Source: Oscillospiraceae bacterium (GTDB taxonomy: Bacteria > Bacillota > Clostridia > Oscillospirales > Oscillospiraceae). From it: 16,268 nt of DNA. Positions 6,866 through 14,055 of this stretch are shown here, in pieces. Within the stretch, counting starts at the first letter, position 1. Each line of letters starts with the position of its first letter. Both the position numbers and the translations under genes were made by a program. The notes below the pieces were generated by a model. That model was not told the DNA's origin and did not search any database. It saw only the letters and a list, made by a program, of their open reading frames with translations. The DNA is taken from the NCBI GenBank assembly GCA_904501855.1, contig CAJGCI010000027.1, forward strand, positions 1 to 16,268, given 5' to 3'.

Positions 6866-7775
6866 TTTGAAGACCGTCTCGGATCCAAAAGGATTCGTGG
6901 AAGAGTCGGATGCCGCATACATGAGAAAAGTAGATCGGGCAGCCGATCTGATCATTGCCAATATGGAAGCCAGTCCCATCGTCCTGCTTTCCGGTCCTTC
7001 TGGAAGCGGCAAGACAACCACTTCCATCAAGATCTCGGAAGCGCTCAAGCGCAAAGGTGTTGGAACGCATTATGTTGGTATGGACGACTATTTCAAGACC
7101 GTGGATCCCGAAACGGCTCCCCGCACCAAAGAAGGTGAAATCGATCTGGAATCTCCTCTCTGCCTGGACATGGACCTTCTCAACGAACATTTTGATGCTC
7201 TCGCCCGGGGAAGCCGTATCTATGTTCCAAAATATGAGTTCTCCCGGAGAATGCGCATCACGGAGCCGTCAAAATCCATCAAGCTCAGCAAGGATGAGAT
7301 CGTGATCTTTGAAGGGATTCACGCTCTCAACGATATGATCACGGATAATCACCCGGACGCCTTTAAGCTGTATATTTCTGCCCGGAGCCATGTCATGTAC
7401 CGCGGACAGATCGCATTTAAGAACACCTGGTTCCGTCTTGTCCGCCGAATGGTCCGGGACTACAAGTTCCGAAACTCCGCGCCGGAGGAGACCATGTCGA
7501 TGTGGGCAAATGTTCGACGCGGTGAAAAGGCCAATATCTCTCCGTTTAAGGGCAAGGCAAATTACCAGTTCGACTCCTCCCTTCCCTATGAGATCGCCGT
7601 GATGAATGAGACTGCGACCAAACTGTTTCAGCAGGTCCCGGAGGGAATCGAGCGCTACGACGAACTGAAGCAGGTACTTCCCGCGCTTCAGCTGTTCGGC
7701 GTGATTGACGAAAAATATGTGGCGGAGGATGCTCTGATCCGGGAATTTATCGGCGGCGGCATCTACGACTACTGA
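6840..7775 (+). CDS. Uridine kinase-like P-loop nucleoside kinase
   Basis: 311-residue P-loop protein of the phosphoribulokinase/uridine kinase family, likely to phosphorylate a nucleoside with ATP or GTP. The Walker A motif SGPSGSGKTT is at residues 51-60, followed by YVGMDDYFKT (about 74-83), the position of the uridine-kinase substrate aspartate, and by IVIFEGIHAL (near 153-162). Many clostridial relatives are about 550 residues with an N-terminal TGS/threonyl-tRNA-synthetase-like part; this one has only about 45 residues before the P-loop, so it is the short form. Its ATG lies inside the end of hemZ, with AAAGGAG about 7 nt before it, and the 26-bp overlap suggests coupled expression. Substrate specificity is not readable from the sequence. 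Confidence 0.87.
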   Translation: MSYQLEEINLKTVSDPKGFVEESDAAYMRKVDRAADLIIANMEASPIVLLSGPSGSGKTTTSIKISEALKRKGVGTHYVGMDDYFKTVDPETAPRTKEGEIDLESPLCLDMDLLNEHFDALARGSRIYVPKYEFSRRMRITEPSKSIKLSKDEIVIFEGIHALNDMITDNHPDAFKLYISARSHVMYRGQIAFKNTWFRLVRRMVRDYKFRNSAPEETMSMWANVRRGEKANISPFKGKANYQFDSSLPYEIAVMNETATKLFQQVPEGIERYDELKQVLPALQLFGVIDEKYVAEDALIREFIGGGIYDY

Positions 7776-7817
7776 TGACGGTTCCGCAGACATTTCTTTG
7801 AAAGTGAGCTCTTTGTT

Positions 7818-8693
7818 ATGAGACGACTTTATACAAAGGCATACGCAAAACTGAATCTGTCTCTGGATATTACCGGTCTGCGCCCGGACGGGTATCATGA
7901 GCTGATCATGGTAATGCAGACGACCACCCTCTATGACAACGTTGCACTGGAGCGGCTTACGGAAGCGGACGGGATCCGCTCCCGAAGCAATCTGCGCTAT
8001 ATCCCCAATGACAGCCGCAATCTGGCGGTGAAGGCAGCAACTGCCTTTTTTGAACATACGGGGATCCGGGCAGGTGTCTCCATCAACATCAAGAAAAATA
8101 TTCCCGTGGGTTCGGGAATGGGCGGAGGTTCTGCCGATGCCGCTGCGGTTCTGCGCGGGCTCAATCAGATGTTCGGTTATCCTCTGGATCGCAAAGCGCT
8201 GGAAAAGCTCGGTGCTACCGTAGGTTCTGATGTTCCCTTCTGTATTGCAGGCGGAACCCAGCTGGCAAAAGGGCGCGGAGAAGTGCTCTCTGATCTGCCT
8301 CCCATTCCGGACTGTTCGATCGTCATATGCAAGCCTTCTTTCTCCATCTCCACGCCTGAATTGTATCGGCGGATTGATGACACAGAGATCCTGCATCATC
8401 CGGACACACAGGCGCTTCTGGACGGCCTGGATAAAGGTGACCTTCCTCTTATCTGCAAGAATATGTACAATGTTTTTGAAGAAACACCTCTGGAGCAGTT
8501 TGTGACCATACGTCAGATCCGCCAAGTCCTCACCGACTTCGGCGCGCTGGGATCCATGATGACGGGCTCCGGTTCCGCCGTGTTCGGGATTTTCGATAAT
8601 GCGGAACAGGCCAATGCTGCATATAAAGCACTGAAAACGGATTATCCTTTCTGTTTTCATGTGAACAACCGGAAGGCCATCCGTGTCCGCTGA
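7818..8693 (+). CDS. ispE: 4-diphosphocytidyl-2-C-methyl-D-erythritol kinase
   Basis: 291-residue GHMP kinase of the non-mevalonate (MEP) isoprenoid pathway, phosphorylating the 2-hydroxyl of CDP-methylerythritol. The N-terminal AYAKLNLSLDI (8-18) carries the conserved lysine and asparagine. The ATP-binding loop is PVGSGMGGGSADAAA (96-110) and the third GHMP motif is MTGSGSAVFGIF near 247-258. The length matches the family. The ribosome binding site is weak (GTGAG about 9 nt upstream of the ATG). A 42-bp gap without terminator or obvious promoter separates it from the kinase-like gene, so it is probably the third gene of the hemZ operon. It ends at the bidirectional terminator shared with argS. 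Confidence 0.95.
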   Translation: MRRLYTKAYAKLNLSLDITGLRPDGYHELIMVMQTTTLYDNVALERLTEADGIRSRSNLRYIPNDSRNLAVKAATAFFEHTGIRAGVSINIKKNIPVGSGMGGGSADAAAVLRGLNQMFGYPLDRKALEKLGATVGSDVPFCIAGGTQLAKGRGEVLSDLPPIPDCSIVICKPSFSISTPELYRRIDDTEILHHPDTQALLDGLDKGDLPLICKNMYNVFEETPLEQFVTIRQIRQVLTDFGALGSMMTGSGSAVFGIFDNAEQANAAYKALKTDYPFCFHVNNRKAIRVR

Positions 8694-8716
8694 TCTTCCA
8701 TTTCTCTGAAAAATGA

Positions 8717-8746
8717 AGCCCGGTCTGCTGTGTAGCAGACCGGGCT
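8717..8746. terminator. Shared terminator between convergent ispE and argS
   Basis: A perfect 13-bp stem (8717-8729 with 8734-8746) around a four-base loop lies in the 67-bp gap between the two stop codons. The minus-strand copy is followed by CATTTTT, the plus-strand copy by CTCGTTATTT. It probably terminates both operons, better in the argS direction. Confidence 0.88.
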
Positions 8747-8760
8747 CTCGTTATTTGCAA

Positions 8761-10500
8761 TTACATTTTCTTGGGCGCACTGACTCCGATGATTCCAAGT
8801 GACAGCGCCAGTACTTTTCGGGTGATATCTGCCAGATACAACCGCGCCTGAAGGAGATTCTCCTCCTCTCCCTTGATCCGGCATTCCGTATAGAATTTAT
8901 GGAACTTCGTTGCCAGTACCGTCACGTACCGATTGATGCGGCTGGGGTCATATTCCCGCGCGGCAGCGGCAATTTCGTTGGGAAGTTCCGCCAGCTGACG
9001 GATAAGTGCTTTCTCTTCTTCTGTTGTCAGCAGCTCACCATGAACCTCGTCCGCCTTCGGTACAGCGTGTCCGTCCGCCTTCAGATTTTCAATCATGGTG
9101 CAGATTCTGGCATGTGCATACTGAACATAATACACCGGGTTCTCGCTGTCATTCCTTACTGCCAGCTCCAGATCGAATTCCACCGGAGACTCCGGTCTTG
9201 AATTGAAGAAATAGCGGGCAGCATCTACCGGAACTTCATCCAACAGATCCGTCAAAGAGATGGCCTTTCCGGTTCGTTTGGACATTCGGACCACTTCCCC
9301 GCCGCGGGTAAGCTTTACCAGCTGCATCAAAACGATCTCCAGCCGTTCCTGTCCGTTCAGTCCCAGGGCATCCAGAGCACCTTTCAACCGCGCCACATGT
9401 CCGTGGTGATCGGCTCCCCAGATATTGACGGCTTTGTCAAATCCCCGTTCTTCCAGCTTGTTGCGATGATAGGCGATGTCCGCAGCGAAGTAGGTATAAA
9501 ATCCGTTGGCTCTGCGAAGAACATCATCTTTCAGTTCCAGCTTTTCGATGGCTTCCTCGGATTTTCCCTGTTTCCGATACCCTTCCGCAAGGATCTCCGC
9601 AGTCTTCAGCCACAGTGCGCCGTCTTTTTCATACGTAAATCCCTTTTCCGTCAATCTGGCGACCGTTTCCGCAACATAACCGGATTTGTGCAGATCGGAC
9701 TCCATAAACCACTTGTCGTAATGGATGCCGTAGCGTTCCAGATCTGACTTCATTTTCGGAATGTTCCGTTCCAGTCCGAACCGTGCCATGGTGTCCCGGG
9801 CTTCCCGATCGTCCTTATCCAGGTATTCATCCCCGCAGGCATTCCGGAATTCCTTTGCAAGCTCCCGGATATCATCACCCTGGTATCCGTCTTCCGGAAA
9901 CGGAATAGCATCCTCGCCGCGGATCAGCTGGATGTAACGGGCCTGAATGGATGTTGCAAATTTTTCGATCTGGTTTCCGGCGTCGTTGACGTAGAACTCC
10001 CGCCACACATTGTAGCCGGCTTTCTCCATGACAGATGCCAGTGCATCTCCCAACACGCCCCCGCGGGCATTTCCCATGTGCATGGGCCCGGTGGGATTGG
10101 CAGAAACGAACTCCACCATCAGTTTCTGCCCGTGCCCGACATCCACATCACCGTAGGAATCCCCCTGGCGGTGGATCTCCTGCAGCACATCACCGTACCA
10201 CTCCTGAGCCAGCCGGAAATTAATGAATCCGGGACCGGCAACATCCACTTCGGAAAACCAGGTTCCCTCCAGAGACAGATGCGATACCAGTGTTTCCGCA
10301 ATTTTTCTCGGGGCCATGCGAAATGCCTTTGCTCCGGCCATGGCATGGTTGGCGGCAAAATCTCCGTTGGCATTATCCTTGGGAATTTCCACGCTTCCGT
10401 GCAGTTCCCCTTCCGGAAGTTCTCCCGCCCGGATTGCTACTGATGCGGCATCCGTCAGAAGAGTTGTTATTCTTTCTTTTGCCTGTTCGATCAAATTCAT
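8761..10500 (-). CDS. argS: Arginyl-tRNA synthetase
   Basis: 579-residue class I aminoacyl-tRNA synthetase charging tRNA-Arg. In order: an N-terminal Add-1 domain (1-110); the HIGH-type motif in SANPTGPMHMGN (H141-N144); YVNDAGNQIEK (170-180), typical of ArgS; ADHHGHVARLKG (363-374); the KMSKS-type VRMSKRTGK (404-412); and the DALR-type anticodon-binding domain starting near YYVQYAHARI (457-466). A segment at about 301-330 looks longer than in many ArgS, between DGALWLKTAE and TYFAADIAYH. The start ATG overlaps the TGA of the DUF1934 gene (ATGA). Expression should come from the promoter at 10977-11005. Confidence 0.97.
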   Translation of the reverse strand: MNLIEQAKERITTLLTDAASVAIRAGELPEGELHGSVEIPKDNANGDFAANHAMAGAKAFRMAPRKIAETLVSHLSLEGTWFSEVDVAGPGFINFRLAQEWYGDVLQEIHRQGDSYGDVDVGHGQKLMVEFVSANPTGPMHMGNARGGVLGDALASVMEKAGYNVWREFYVNDAGNQIEKFATSIQARYIQLIRGEDAIPFPEDGYQGDDIRELAKEFRNACGDEYLDKDDREARDTMARFGLERNIPKMKSDLERYGIHYDKWFMESDLHKSGYVAETVARLTEKGFTYEKDGALWLKTAEILAEGYRKQGKSEEAIEKLELKDDVLRRANGFYTYFAADIAYHRNKLEERGFDKAVNIWGADHHGHVARLKGALDALGLNGQERLEIVLMQLVKLTRGGEVVRMSKRTGKAISLTDLLDEVPVDAARYFFNSRPESPVEFDLELAVRNDSENPVYYVQYAHARICTMIENLKADGHAVPKADEVHGELLTTEEEKALIRQLAELPNEIAAAAREYDPSRINRYVTVLATKFHKFYTECRIKGEEENLLQARLYLADITRKVLALSLGIIGVSAPKKM

Positions 10501-10925
10501 TCTGCTTTCTCCCGTTTCCGTACATTAATCTGAAACTGATTGCGTCCGGACAGTGCATGATCCATATCCAGAACATAATCAATGATCATATTGCCGCCAT
10601 CTTCATCAAAATGCGCAAAAATCTTTCTGGTGTCCAGCCCCATAAGGGTCTTCCCAAAAGCTGTCTCATACAGAAAAGTATTGCGCAATCCCTCCCGGAA
10701 GACCATAGTGCTGGTCAGCGTGCCCCATCGTTCCATCCGGACTTCTTCCGGCGTGATGTACAATGCGGTGCTGGTTCCCTCCAGTCCGGTAAGCTCGCTT
10801 TCGGAATAGTAGATCTCCGCCTCACCGTCGGAATATTCGTAGACTCCGTCGGTCACGAGCTCTATGGCATCTGCGGAATCCAGATTATAGTTTTGTGTTC
10901 CAACTATTTTGATGATTGCTTCCAT
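10497..10925 (-). CDS. DUF1934 (YwiB-type) protein
   Basis: 142-residue predicted cytosolic protein of the DUF1934 family, a small calycin-like beta-barrel group with no established function. The sequence runs from MEAIIKIVGTQNYNLDSADA through FREGLRNTFLYETAFGKTLM to a strand-rich C-terminus. I chose the ATG at 10923-10925, preceded by AGGTGGAG. The reading frame stays open for a further 150 bp upstream, but that would cover the predicted promoter. The gene directly precedes argS with an ATGA overlap. The same ywiB-argS order in Bacillus suggests a conserved association, though no mechanism is known. Confidence 0.85.
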   Translation of the reverse strand: MEAIIKIVGTQNYNLDSADAIELVTDGVYEYSDGEAEIYYSESELTGLEGTSTALYITPEEVRMERWGTLTSTMVFREGLRNTFLYETAFGKTLMGLDTRKIFAHFDEDGGNMIIDYVLDMDHALSGRNQFQINVRKREKAE

Positions 10926-10976
10926 AATCACTCCACCTTTCTGTCCTTCATCAGAACAGAAATTGATAGCCGTATC

Positions 10977-11005
10977 ATCATACATGAAATAGAGAAGGAA
11001 AACAA
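10977..11005 (-). promoter_or_regulatory. Sigma-A type promoter for DUF1934-argS
   Basis: TTGTTT (11000-11005), 17-bp spacer, TATGAT (10977-10982) on the minus strand, about 50 bp before the DUF1934 start codon. It points away from the ABC operon promoter. Confidence 0.65.
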
Positions 11006-11012
11006 GTTCCCG

Positions 11013-11035
11013 ATACCAGGAATCTTCCTTGGTAT
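11013..11035. repeat. Inverted repeat between divergent promoters
   Basis: ATACCAGGAA (11013-11022) and TTCCTTGGTAT (11025-11035) are inverted copies differing by one inserted base, with a 2-bp centre. The site lies just upstream of the argS-side -35 and about 27 bp upstream of the ABC-side -35, outside both predicted transcripts. It therefore looks like a DNA-level site for a dimeric regulator and not an RNA hairpin. No known operator is recognised. Confidence 0.5.
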
Positions 11036-11061
11036 TCGCCGTTTTTGAGTTCCTTTTTGTG

Positions 11062-11090
11062 TTGACTCCGTCCATTTAAAGTGCTAAACT
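11062..11090 (+). promoter_or_regulatory. Sigma-A type promoter for the ABC importer operon
   Basis: TTGACT (11062-11067), 17-bp spacer, TAAACT (11085-11090). The predicted leader is only about 55 nt, too short for a T-box or other large riboswitch. A second TATAAT at 11112-11117 has no -35 partner. Confidence 0.75.
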
Positions 11091-11152
11091 AAGGAAGCTG
11101 TTATATTAATGTATAATCAGCAGATAAAAATTAAAAAGAGGGTAAATTTGCA

Positions 11153-12172
11153 ATGAAAAAGAAACTGCTTGCGGTACTTCTTGCACTGGCTATGATCTTT
11201 GTTCTCGTAGCCTGCGGAACTGCCACCACAACCACAGAGGCTCCGGAAGAAGCTTCTGAAGCAGCCAGCGGCGAAGCTGGTGCATATCACGTCGGTGTTG
11301 TACAGCTGGTACAGCACGTTGCTCTGGACGCTGCCACCAAAGGCTTCCAGGATAAGCTGACCGAGCTTGTCGAAGATGCAGGCGGCTCCGTAGAGTTCGA
11401 TGTACAGAACGCTTCCGGCGATTCCGCCACTTGCGCCACCATCGTTAACGGATTTGTCTCCAACAGCGTCGACCTGATCATGGCCAACGCAACTCCGGCT
11501 CTTCAGGCTGCACAGGCCGGTACTGCTGACATCCCCGTCCTCGGCACTTCCGTAACCGACTACGCAACTGCTCTGGATATCAAGGACTGGAAAGGAACCA
11601 CCGGCTCCAACATCTCCGGAACCAGTGACCTGGCTCCTCTGGAAGATCAGGCTCTCATGCTGAAGGAGATCTTCCCTGATGCTAAGAAAGTCGGCCTGCT
11701 GTTCTGCACCGCAGAGCCCAACTCCGTATATCAGGTAGAAGCGATTGAGCCTCTGTTCGAAGGTCTCGGATACGAGTGCGAGCGCTTCAGCTTCACGGAC
11801 TCCAATGACGTTGCTTCCGTTACAACGAAAGCTGCTGATGAGTGCGATGTAGTTTACATCCCCACCGATAACACCGCTGCTTCCTGCACGGAAGCTATTG
11901 CTAACGTTCTGATCCCGGCCGGCGTTCCTGCTGTCTGCGGTGAAGAAGGACTGGCAAAAGGCTGCGGCGCAGTCACCCTTTCCATCGACTATTATGAGCT
12001 CGGCGAACAGACTGCTGAGATGGCATTTGAGGTCCTTGTCAACGGTGCTGATCCCGCTGAGATGGAAGTCGAATTTGCTCCCAGTGTCACGAAAAAATAC
12101 AACCCGGACAACTGCAAAGAACTGGGTGTAGAAGTTCCTGACGATTACGAAGCCATCGATATGGATGACTGA
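11153..12172 (+). CDS. ABC transporter substrate-binding lipoprotein (COG2984/TrpX-like)
   Basis: 339-residue extracellular solute receptor. The signal peptide MKKKLLAVLLALAMIFVLVAC carries a lipobox LVAC with the acylated cysteine at residue 21, then a Thr/Glu/Ala-rich linker to about residue 43. The mature domain starts YHVGVVQLVQHVALD and contains DLIMANATPALQAA, GTSVTDYATALD and LFCTAEPNSVYQ, typical of the ABC_sub_bind (COG2984) family. Members such as streptococcal TrpX are linked to aromatic amino acid uptake, but the ligand here is unassigned. GAGGG lies 10 nt before the ATG. A terminator after the gene separates it from permease and ATPase, probably giving excess receptor over membrane parts. 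Confidence 0.92.
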   Translation: MKKKLLAVLLALAMIFVLVACGTATTTTEAPEEASEAASGEAGAYHVGVVQLVQHVALDAATKGFQDKLTELVEDAGGSVEFDVQNASGDSATCATIVNGFVSNSVDLIMANATPALQAAQAGTADIPVLGTSVTDYATALDIKDWKGTTGSNISGTSDLAPLEDQALMLKEIFPDAKKVGLLFCTAEPNSVYQVEAIEPLFEGLGYECERFSFTDSNDVASVTTKAADECDVVYIPTDNTAASCTEAIANVLIPAGVPAVCGEEGLAKGCGAVTLSIDYYELGEQTAEMAFEVLVNGADPAEMEVEFAPSVTKKYNPDNCKELGVEVPDDYEAIDMDD

Positions 12173-12201
12173 TTGATTTCTAAATGAACTATAAAAAAAG
12201 G

Positions 12202-12231
12202 AGCGGAAAACTTCTTTTCCGCTTCTTTTTT
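12202..12231 (+). terminator. Intrinsic terminator inside the ABC operon
   Basis: AGCGGAAAA (12202-12210) pairs perfectly with TTTTCCGCT (12215-12223) around a CTTC loop, followed by a T-rich run to 12231. No convincing promoter is seen in the 36 bp before the permease start, so readthrough is the likely route to the downstream genes. Confidence 0.85.
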
Positions 12232-12266
12232 CCTGTTTTTGTAACCTGTCCCTTGGAGGTATTTTC

Positions 12267-13220
12267 GTGAGTTTTTTACCTAGTTTGATGAATGCTCTTC
12301 CCGGCGCGATCGCGCAGGGACTGATCTGGGGCATCATGGCTATCGGCGTCTTTCTGACATTCAAAGTTCTGGATTTTGCAGATATGACCGTTGATGGAAC
12401 GATGTGTACCGGCGGTGCGATCGTGATCATGCTGATGACGCAGGCCGGTATGAATGTCTGGGTCGCATTGCTGGTTGCTTTTCTTGCCGGACTCGTTGCC
12501 GGCTGTGTAACCGGACTTCTTCACACAAAGCTCGGCATCCCTGCCATTCTCGCCGGTATTCTGACCCAGCTCTCCCTGTATTCCATTAACCTGCGGATCA
12601 TGGGCGGCAAGGCGAACGTTGCCATCAATCCCAGCAGCTACAATCTTTTGGTTTCCCTTCGCAATGTGAAGGCTGTTGGTCTGGCCAATCCGATCCTTGT
12701 CACTGGAATCTTTACTGTAGCTATTATCGCTGTTCTGTACTGGTTCTTTGGTACTGAGCTTGGCTGCTCGATCCGTGCCACCGGATGCAATCCCAACATG
12801 AGCCGCGCACAGGGCATCAATGTAAATCGGAATATTATCATCGGGCTGATGATCTCCAATGGTATCGTTGCGATTGCCAGCGGCCTGTACAGCCAGTATC
12901 AGGGCTTTGCAGACATCAATGCCGGCCGTGGTGCCATCGTCATCGGTCTTGCCGCCGTTATCATCGGCGACGTGATCTTTTCCAAGATCTTCCGCAACTT
13001 CGCACTGAAGCTGTTATCCGTTTCCCTGGGTGCAGTGATCTATTATATCGTGATCCAGATCGTTCTGACCCTGGGTCTGAACAGTAATGATCTGAAGCTT
13101 CTGTCCGCTGTTATCGTTGCGATCTTCCTTGGACTTCCGTATCTCCAGAAGACCTTCTTCAAGGCAAAACCGAAACCCGTCCCTGTGACAAACGAGGAAG
13201 GAGATGACAACAATGCTTGA
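12267..13220 (+). CDS. ABC transporter permease (COG4120/TrpY-like)
   Basis: 317-residue integral membrane protein of the BPD_transp_2 group (relatives of branched-chain amino acid permeases). About eight or nine hydrophobic segments are visible: roughly 13-33, 47-60, 63-83, 88-108, 140-162, 188-208, 222-235, 246-265 and 273-292. The loop GCSIRATGCNPNMSRAQGIN (165-184) is where the ATPase-coupling helix is expected. The charged tail ending EEGDDNNA is cytoplasmic. The start is GTG at 12267, set by GGAGGT 6 nt upstream. The 3' end overlaps the ATPase gene by 8 bp, or 17 bp if the upstream ATG is used. Confidence 0.92.
   Translation: MSFLPSLMNALPGAIAQGLIWGIMAIGVFLTFKVLDFADMTVDGTMCTGGAIVIMLMTQAGMNVWVALLVAFLAGLVAGCVTGLLHTKLGIPAILAGILTQLSLYSINLRIMGGKANVAINPSSYNLLVSLRNVKAVGLANPILVTGIFTVAIIAVLYWFFGTELGCSIRATGCNPNMSRAQGINVNRNIIIGLMISNGIVAIASGLYSQYQGFADINAGRGAIVIGLAAVIIGDVIFSKIFRNFALKLLSVSLGAVIYYIVIQIVLTLGLNSNDLKLLSAVIVAIFLGLPYLQKTFFKAKPKPVPVTNEEGDDNNA
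13198..13203 (+). promoter_or_regulatory. Ribosome binding site deciding the ATPase start
   Basis: AAGGAG at 13198-13203 abuts the ATG at 13204 but lies 9 nt before the in-frame ATG at 13213, favouring the second. A GAGG at 13194-13197 could still serve the first ATG. Confidence 0.55.
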
Positions 13221-13992
13221 ACTGAAAAATCTGTATAAAACATTTAATGCGGGAACAGTGAATGAAAAGCTTGCCATCGAAAACCTCAGTCTGACACTGG
13301 AAGACGGAGATTTCGTCACAGTTATCGGAAGTAACGGTTCCGGCAAGAGCACGATGCTGAACCTTATCGCAGGCGTCTTTGTGCCGGACTCCGGCACCAT
13401 CATGCTCAACGACCATAACATCACCAATCTTCCGGAACATAAGCGTGCCAAATATCTGGGAAGGGTCTTTCAGGATCCCATGATGGGTACTGCCGCGACC
13501 ATGGGAATCGAGGAGAACCTTGCTCTTGCAAATCGACGCGGCATGTCCCGCGGACTTCGCGCCGGTATTTCTCATCAGGAACGTGAGTTCTTCAAGGAAA
13601 AGCTTGCCGCTTTTGATTTGGGACTGGAAACCCGTCTCAGCACAAAGATCGGTCTTCTGTCCGGAGGACAGCGTCAGGCGATCACTCTGCTGATGGCTTC
13701 ACTGCAGAAACCGGATCTTCTCCTTCTTGACGAACACACCGCAGCACTGGACCCGAAAACGGCAGAAAAAGTGCTACAGCTGACCAATGAGATCGTACAG
13801 GAAGACAACCTGACCACTCTCATGGTCACGCACAACATGAAAAATGCTATTGAGTATGGCAACCGTCTGATCATGATGGACTCCGGTCGAATTGTTGTTG
13901 ATATTAAAGGCAAAGAAAAAGAAGGTCTGACCGTTCAGGATCTTCTTCAGAAATTCGAAATCGACAACGACGCCATGCTCCTCGGCGATTGA
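13213..13992 (+). CDS. ABC transporter ATP-binding protein (COG1101/TrpZ-like)
   Basis: 259-residue ABC ATPase that powers the importer from the cytoplasmic face. Motifs from the chosen start: Walker A GSNGSGKST (39-47), Q-loop in GRVFQDPMMGTAATM (about 84-98), signature LSGGQRQA (149-156), Walker B and D-loop in LLLLDEHTAALD (169-180), and switch histidine in MVTHNM (H207). The DEH after Walker B replaces the common DEP; as I recall this is usual in the COG1101 group. The start at 13213 is preferred from ribosome-binding-site spacing; 13204 would add three residues. The gene ends the operon before a strong terminator. Confidence 0.93.
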   Translation: MLELKNLYKTFNAGTVNEKLAIENLSLTLEDGDFVTVIGSNGSGKSTMLNLIAGVFVPDSGTIMLNDHNITNLPEHKRAKYLGRVFQDPMMGTAATMGIEENLALANRRGMSRGLRAGISHQEREFFKEKLAAFDLGLETRLSTKIGLLSGGQRQAITLLMASLQKPDLLLLDEHTAALDPKTAEKVLQLTNEIVQEDNLTTLMVTHNMKNAIEYGNRLIMMDSGRIVVDIKGKEKEGLTVQDLLQKFEIDNDAMLLGD

Positions 13993-14017
13993 ACGAAATC
14001 ATTGCAAAACCTAAACA

Positions 14018-14055
14018 GCCACGCAGAACAAAGCAGTTTCTGCGTGGCATTTTTT
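14018..14055 (+). terminator. Terminator of the ABC importer operon
   Basis: A perfect 11-bp stem, GCCACGCAGAA (14018-14028) with TTCTGCGTGGC (14038-14048), and a nine-base loop, followed by ATTTTTT. The T-run reaches the stop codon of the convergent AraC-type gene (14054-14056). On the other strand the hairpin lies just after that stop, but with a poor T-tract. Confidence 0.9.

Noticed and set aside
7269..8660. Minus-strand open frame of 463 codons opposite the kinase-like gene and ispE
   Set aside because: It spans the junction of two clear plus-strand genes and has no recognisable domain.
10290..11048. Plus-strand open frame of 252 codons opposite argS and the DUF1934 gene
   Set aside because: Antisense to recognised genes and crosses their promoter; no family resemblance.
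10926..11075. N-terminal extension of the DUF1934 frame by 50 residues
   Set aside because: It would run through the predicted promoter and ribosome binding site; family members start at MEAIIKI-like sequences.
11091..11152. Possible riboswitch or T-box before the ABC receptor
   Set aside because: The leader is about 55 nt, AT-rich, with no T-box core sequence or stable stem.
11117..12430. Minus-strand open frame of 437 codons opposite the ABC receptor gene
   Set aside because: Mirror frame of a strongly codon-biased gene; it also crosses a good plus-strand terminator.
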